A stretch of 64,000 nucleotides of DNA, taken from Laetiporus sulphureus 93-53 (Eukaryota > Basidiomycota > Agaricomycetes > Polyporales > Laetiporaceae). The stretch is taken from contig NW_024468536.1 of the NCBI RefSeq assembly GCF_001632365.1, forward strand, positions 62,001 through 126,000, given 5' to 3'. The notes under the pieces were generated by a model. That model ran no database searches. It was not told where the DNA came from and was given only the letters and a program-made list of their open reading frames with translations. This document shows positions 58,405 to 64,000 of this stretch, in pieces (position 1 is the first letter of the stretch; each line of letters opens with the position of its first letter). Both the position numbers and the translations under genes were made by a program.

Positions 58405-59801
58405 TCAGCAAGATTCATTTCCCTGATCAGCTTCTCCCTTGCAAAGCAGAACGTGGAGACTCATCACGTCGGTTCGCTGCACCATTCCACACCTGGCACA
58501 GACATCAAAAATCCCAGGCGCCTTCCAGTGTACCGTCATAACGTGACGTCTAACAGACGATGCGTCCCTAAAGGTGCTATCGCAGAACTCAAAAGGACAC
58601 CGCATTGTGTCTCCGACGCAGTGGACCGTCTTCAGGTGGCACCACATCGTATGCGCGTCGCCTGCGCTCTCGCATCCGGCGTAGGGGCAAGTCCTCAGAG
58701 CGACAGACTTATCAGCTCGAGTGCGCTCCTTTCGCTGAGGGGCCCGGGCCGAAGCCGATTTGTTCAGCTGGAGCTGTACTATGATGTTCCTGTGGGCCTT
58801 TGATGTCCTCGGAGATGACCTTGCCTTCTTTGTAGTGTTTCCTCGGACGTGATTAACTTTCTTCGCCTGAGATGCGGGACGTGGAGGGAGCAAGCTGGAT
58901 GCGTTGCTTAACGACGCCAGCGGCACTCGGCTATAGTTTACCACAATAATTTCAGTTCAACCAACTAGATCTAATGCGGTTACTCACCCAGACCCCGGAG
59001 ATGCAGCAGTATCTGCCTCGCGAACACGCAGATCCTGTCGATGGCACAGCGGGACGTTTTCAAGCTGATTTTTCCCGGAGAATGTGGACATGGGTAGCCA
59101 TGACGCTTGAATAGCCTCTCTCTGGTTCGACTTGAAGTTCCGCTGTGACGAGCCAAGAAGGACCGTGTTGGGCGTGTTCAAGCGGGACTCATCCTCCTTC
59201 AAAAGATCAACCCATACGCCTGTCCAATCATCTTGAGAACGTGACATGGCTTCGTCATTGCTTTCATGAGGATACACCCGCACACGGTTTAATTGGTCGC
59301 TGGGAATCGGGTAAGGCTGACGACGTGGAAATGAGTGCCGTATGCCCTTGAGATATCTGGCCGACTCCAAGAAACGATCCCATGGATTCTTGCTGCCACT
59401 TGGATCGCTTGCATTTACTTCGCCATCCAGTTCCATAGGAGCCTTTAGCACGTATTGTTGCAGACTCCGCGGGAGAGAAGAAGCATTATTCGAACTCTTA
59501 TGATGTTCCTCCACGTTGCTTTCGTTCACAAAGAGCAGCGGCGGCAAGGAGAGGCATTCGCGAGTTTCATTGAATTCATTCGATGAGCCCGAATAACGCA
59601 CAGGGATGCACTGTCGGTGCAGGGTGTCCGAGAGGCTGACAAGTTGTAGAAGGATGATATCGACGATCTCCCAAGCTGACGCAGGAACAGCACTCACACT
59701 GTCTTCAACGCTGGCAACCGTGTCGACTTGTTGTCTACTCGACGGGCAAGAGGCCAGACTTTGGCAGTAGTCGTTTCTGGAAAGGAGGCCGGTGGTGCCA
59801 T
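58405..59801 (-). CDS. C2H2 zinc-finger protein, likely DNA-binding
   Basis: Three exons. The start is ATG 59799-59801 (MAPPASFPETTTAKVWPLAR), a donor gtgagt near 59698 and acceptor near 59635 join ALKTV to LSDTLHRQ, and a second intron (about 58930-58987) joins SPGSG to RVPLASLS in frame, ending GNESC at 58405. The first 290 residues or so are disordered and Ser/Asn-rich. Near the C-terminus are two C2H2 fingers, CPYAGC...HLKTVH and CPFEFC...HVMTVH, and a third C-x2-C...H-x4-C-like unit (CARCGM...HVLLC), at about 58440-58680. Preceded by basic stretches (KKARSSPRTSK, RKERTR). Probably a lineage-specific transcription factor; target unknown. A TATA-like ATATATAAGG lies about 100 bp upstream of the start. 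Confidence 0.78.
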
Positions 59802-59896
59802 AACGGAGCTTTCGATGGGCACGAATTGTCGCACAACTGTCTGAACACGGTTGACTACCAAGTTTTTGGCGCGATACAGATGTCTGGAGAGTCCCT

Positions 59897-59908
59897 CCTT
59901 ATATATTC
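59897..59908 (-). promoter_or_regulatory. TATA-like box of the zinc-finger gene
   Basis: Minus-strand AATATATAAGGAGG lies about 100 bp upstream of the ATG at 59801, in good position for a core promoter with a 5' UTR of roughly 70 nt. Few other genes in the window show so clear a TATA-like box. Confidence 0.45.
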
Positions 59909-60783
59909 CCAGAGCATGGGAACGGGGCCACTCACCACACCATTATTGCCCATATTAACGCGTGTGGCGAAATGATTTTCGCCGCCCGCGCCTCGCACGC
60001 ATGCGTCGCGGAGTTCCATTAAAGGGTAGCCCGCGCATGCTGTTCTTGCCCGTCCATGGCCACATACCCGAGCCACAGGCTATGGCCTGACAACGCGCGC
60101 CTGGAAATCAGGCTGCCGCCCGTGCACGCTATTGCAGAGATCAATGCACGATCAACGAAAATGGCTCTTCGAATCCATAGGAGACCCACTGATCAATTTA
60201 CAAGTCTTCACCCAAGCGATACAGTATCATTTGTCTCCGTCCATACGTCCATGCCAAGAAGCTGCCACTCAGGCCGCGGCCGGTAAATGCCGTGATCTTC
60301 CGCCACGTGCCGGAAGTATGCCACTTTAGGCAACTCCGACTCGGCCACTCAGATCGCCTCCCCGCCACCCTGAGATCACCTTTAACGTATACTTGCGCAC
60401 TAGATGAGCTGGCAGCATCCAACAACCTGACTTATCTCTACAAGAAAAAAGGTGACTTTGACCCGAGGAAAACACCAATCTGCGTCCATGGCACATGTCG
60501 CGTGACATGCAAGTGACATGCAAGAACTTGAATTGTCACTCAAGCTCAAGCTCAAGGTTCAATCAATTGAGAGGATCCGAGCGACTAACTGCCAGCCAAA
60601 TCGTTCTCTGAGAGAGCTGGCATGGGAACCTCCTTCAACAAGGAACAAGCATGTCACATCTTCGCATGAATAGCACCCAGCTGGATCCAGAGCAGGTATG
60701 TTTAATTCCAAGGCATCCCAAAACAGACGACGCACTCATGTATGCAAAGTCTCCAAACTCTAATCACACCTCTACACCACCAC
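59909..60783. other. Intergenic region
   Basis: About 870 bp between the zinc-finger gene promoter and the 3' end of the cytidylyltransferase gene. A short duplicated string, AAGTGACATGCAAG-like, occurs near 60505-60527, and CAAGCTCAAGCTCAAGGTTC near 60541-60560 is a small repeat. No gene recognised. Confidence 0.4.
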
Positions 60784-62363
60784 CTACGATCCACCCGCCG
60801 CGTCCACAAACAGCCCCGGACTCGCCGCCCTGCTCACCCTCAAGCTGTCCGGCGCGCTCCCATCATAGTCGCTGCCCTCCGCCATGAGCTCCGGGTGCCC
60901 GATTTTCGCGAGCTTCTTGTCAAAGATGCGCATGCGGTACCGCGACACGATGCGCTCGAGCAGCTCAGATGTGCTAACGCCCGGCGTGCGGCGCGTCGGG
61001 ATGAATTTTCCTGACAAAGAAAACGACGGCTATAAGTACAAGAGGGAAAAGATATACGGAAGAAGGGAGACATACCTTTTGATTTGCAGTAGCCGTATAC
61101 GTCGTCGATGCCCGCACTTACATATGGGTCCTCGTCGTGTGCGACGTAGTCGATTTGGTACTACGCAGCCCATCATTCATATGAGCATCGGGCGAAACGC
61201 GTTACAGCCTTTACATGACGGGGAGATGAAACGCACCTTTTGCAAAAACGCCTCATCGATCACCCACGGTGCCTCCGGTACCACCTCGTCCACCCATCGA
61301 CAATGCCGTACCGCTTCACACCTGCACACGATGTCAGTCCAGTCCCGACCCATAAATTCGATTGTTGCGATACACACCGCTCAGCGTGGCTCATCACAGC
61401 CATGTTCTTGTGCGCCTCGCACTGCTCATCGGAATTGACGCCCACAAGCAAGTAGACACCGGGCATCATACCCGCGGGCGCCACATTGTCAAGTGGAGAC
61501 GTGGCCGCGCTACTCGACGCAGAAGGCGTAGAACATGGCGACCTCACTCTGTGCGTCGCAGATGTCGGTGTGGAGGGAATCGGGATGGGAGGGAAGGAGA
61601 GCTTGGCCTGGCGCAATTGGAGCGCGTGTCCAAAATGGAACAAATCGTAGACGCCTGGAACAAATCAGCTGCAACGCCTACCGGCCAGCTCGTGCCACTC
61701 ACCGTCAGCATATATCCTCGCTGGGCGGTCCTTTGGTGGCGGGTTGATCTTGTACTTACGGAGCGTGTTCTCCTCGCCTTCGCGAGCGATGGCCCTGCGC
61801 ACATACTCCTGGATGTCCTCAGGGGTGAGTTCGGCAGGATTGAACGCATCCACGGAGATAGGCGCAGGAGCTGGTTCGGAGGGGTTGCCATCCCAGGCTA
61901 GCAGTGATGATGCGGTTGCGAGGGTCAGGGCAGCGGGGTCTGGGAGGACAGCGGGCGTGGGCAGCGGGGAAGTGAGGGTGGACACAGGAGAGGGAGCGTA
62001 GTGCGTACTGGACGAAGAGTCGTAGTGTCTCGCGAGAGTCGTGCTGCTCTCGATGTCACCATCGTACGTTGGCGAGTCGGTGCCAGTGTCGTTCCCGTCA
62101 TCGACGAGAGCGGCTAGGCGGGCGCGGGGCCCTGCACGAGTGACAACGGGCGAGCGCGACGTACTTGATCGCGATGGCACGGGGACGCCTACAGCTGATG
62201 CTGCATCGTCTGTCAGAGGATCATTGTCCTCTTCCGAGGCATCGTAGGCAGCAGGCGAGTCGGGGACCTGGCGATGGCCGTGCGGGTATGCCATCGCAGC
62301 GTGCTTGGTCCCAAAGGAACGTTTGGAGTGCAGAGTGCGTTTTGGGGGGAGAATGTCGGACAT
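60784..62363 (-). CDS. PCT1: Choline-phosphate cytidylyltransferase (CCT)
   Basis: Makes CDP-choline from CTP and phosphocholine, the rate-limiting step of the Kennedy pathway of phosphatidylcholine synthesis. Start ATG 62361-62363 (MSDILPPKRTLHSKRSFG), followed by about 200 residues of Ser/Pro-rich disordered sequence. The catalytic core begins RIYADG, an intron, VYDLFHFGHALQLRQAKL, with the HxGH nucleotidyl-transfer motif near 61626-61637, then HCRWVDEVVPEAPWVIDEAF, VDYVAHDEDPY-like sequence and the signature RTPGVSTSELLERI near 60955-60995. The tail ends at 60784-60786 with little amphipathic helix visible. A 44-residue Ser/Pro insertion separates KLSFP from VYLLVGVNSDE (about 61465-61600) inside the core. 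In-frame codons continue upstream to an ATG at 62606, so a longer start is possible. Confidence 0.92.
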
Positions 62364-64000
62364 CGTTGCGAGTCGGGAGGAGGTAGTTTTTAGCAGAAAG
62401 CTCTTGGAAAGGTCCACGACAACGTCCACGAAGGACTCCCTTCTGATTGGAGACCCGCGCCGCCAAGGCAGCGACGTAACACCGGGAACTTCCGACACAC
62501 GTGCGCCTTCAATTTGGCATATCTCCTGCCTCTTTCGGCGTTTTCCCACCACATCTGGCTCACAGAGGAATTTGTTAGCCATTTCCGTATGATCAAACGC
62601 ACACATCAAGTGAATAAACGCAGGGCGCAGAGGCTGTACGAACCAAGCATGGACGAATTGCAGCCAAGTGACGCGTGCTGAGCGCTGACGAATGCGCAGA
62701 GGGGTCGCTCTGCGATCCTTGCCTGATGAAGTTGGCGATACCCGCGAGAAAGAGAAATGTTACCCACAAGCACCGCATGTCTCATATAGTACTGTCAGGA
62801 GAGAGGCGGGACCTATTTAATGCACAATCAGCGCCTCCTAATCAGGTTCAATGACGTACACGCAATGTGAAGGACAGCCCACACGCATCCAGCTAGAGAC
62901 GTTATATATATCGCACCGCATAACAGGCTGAATGCGACTGTAGAGCCATCAGGCCCAGAAATAATGCCACGATAGGCGTTGTCCTGTCAGGGTAGTAGGG
63001 ATGCTGTCGACTATGCAAATGGGAATACAATCGTTGCTACAGGTATGTTGTATCACAACTCTGCCAGTGAAGAACAGCCTATGGTCATCCGTATCCGGAA
63101 CCCTCGACATTGGTGCCTACTGGCGTCGATGAGCTGTGGTGTCCGAGACTGACTTCTCATATGATCCAGGGATCACTGCGGATACTGTGTGAGACGGATC
63201 GTAACAATCACACGCATTCAATGATGAAGAGCGCAAGGATGCGGGGCACAATGTTGAAAAGCTAGCTGTCAGCGAGTCGGGCTTTCTACAGCTGCCGGCA
63301 CAGACGACACTGTTGATGGAGCACTTCCGGTAACATCACTTGAATTTCAACCACCCTCTTGCTCGATAACGGGCGCTGACAAGAGAATATACTATACCTC
63401 TCCCAGCGTCAAGAATAAAAGAGGATTAGGAACCAGGGCTACTCACTTCGGAGTCTGTGAGCAGTACCTGTATGGGTGAACCACTCGTCACCCATGTTAG
63501 AAAGTTGCCATGAGTCACCTGCTCCATTTGAGACATAGCTACTGATTCGTTTAGCATCTTGACGCAAGGAGTACTATATTTCATCCATATAAGGATCTTG
63601 CTTCGGATTGTGGAATACTGCTGTGTAGATTGAACATGAGGTATATCACTATCAACTCCGTTCTTACTCACTTGAAGTAAGCAATCAGTACGGGAAAGTA
63701 TTCAGAGGCTCGCATCGCCATTCACGTGCGAGAACCTTTCGTTCTCGCACAATCACATATGATCGTGACAAGTTTGAATTCTCTGATGTCAGCACGACTG
63801 AGACGGCATTGCTTTGCATTCGGTTGTAATCACCTCGGAAGCCGCTAATAACGGAGTCAGATGATGATACTCGCCCGTCCTCCGCTTCTCCGAATTCCCG
63901 ATTTTCACCGAACCTATCGCTAATGCTATGAATAGAACATGATCCTCTGGCGTTGCATTCAGGTCTTCGATTCGATCGTCAATAAAGCAAATGGCGATAG
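62364..64000. other. Right-end region without a confident gene
   Basis: About 1.6 kb. It starts with the 5' side of the CCT gene. The longest other frame is 81 codons (63426-63671, minus; QVTHGNFLTWVTSGSPIQVL), with no recognised family and no splice support. A perfect hairpin is at 63726-63750. Confidence 0.4.
63726..63750. repeat. Perfect 10-bp inverted repeat with 5-nt loop
   Basis: GTGCGAGAAC, loop CTTTC, GTTCTCGCAC: a perfectly paired 10-bp stem in a region without a gene. Could be a small RNA hairpin, a dimeric factor site or chance. Confidence 0.6.

Noticed and set aside
1..64000. CRISPR arrays, rRNA genes, operons or bacterial promoters
   Set aside because: None seen; the gene structures are eukaryotic throughout.

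Overview
The window is nuclear DNA of a filamentous basidiomycete, most likely an Agaricomycete. Genes are split by many introns of about 50-60 nt with GT-AG ends and CTNAY-like branch sites, genes are tightly packed on both strands, and the proteins are those of a fungal nucleus: importin beta, PAN3, TFIIE-beta, LSM7, peroxisomal Lon, tuberin and a NACHT-WD40 protein. Nothing prokaryotic, plasmid-like or viral was seen. All functional calls were made by reading translated sequence; no search was run.

Layout, 0-43.8 kb (mostly conserved housekeeping genes): a HEATR5/Laa1-type HEAT protein (-, runs off the left edge); FIG4 phosphoinositide phosphatase (+), divergent from it; peroxisomal Lon protease (-) ending in the PTS1 tripeptide SRL; importin beta-1/Kap95 (-); LSM7 (+); an unrecognised 862-residue protein with a C-terminal coiled coil (+); TFIIE-beta (-); PAN3 (+); a Cid1/TRF-type nucleotidyltransferase with a very long disordered tail (+); an unrecognised basic protein (+); a small eight-exon coiled-coil gene (+), a diverged La-like RNA-binding protein (-) and a decayed copy of the coiled-coil gene (+); tuberin/TSC2 Rap-GAP (+); GEN1/Yen1 Holliday-junction resolvase (-).

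Layout, 44-60 kb (accessory and degenerate): an orphan Ser-rich protein (-); a broken locus holding leucyl-tRNA synthetase and arylsulfotransferase fragments; a truncated, nonsense-bearing YtcJ-like amidohydrolase pseudogene; about 1.7 kb with no confident gene; a large NACHT-WD40 NLR-like gene with an MLKL/HeLo-like helical N-terminus (-); a second copy of the synthetase/arylsulfotransferase locus about 10 kb from the first; and a C2H2 zinc-finger protein (-). The right end carries choline-phosphate cytidylyltransferase (-) and then about 1.6 kb without a confident gene.

The most interesting parts are the two duplicated and decayed loci (46.0-46.9 and 56.2-57.4 kb), the coiled-coil gene with its nearby pseudogene copy, the NLR gene lying between the duplicated loci, the 862-residue protein of unknown family, and a pair of ACGCGT (MCB) elements just upstream of GEN1. 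Several gene pairs share short divergent promoters (Laa1/FIG4, TFIIE-beta/PAN3, importin beta/LSM7).
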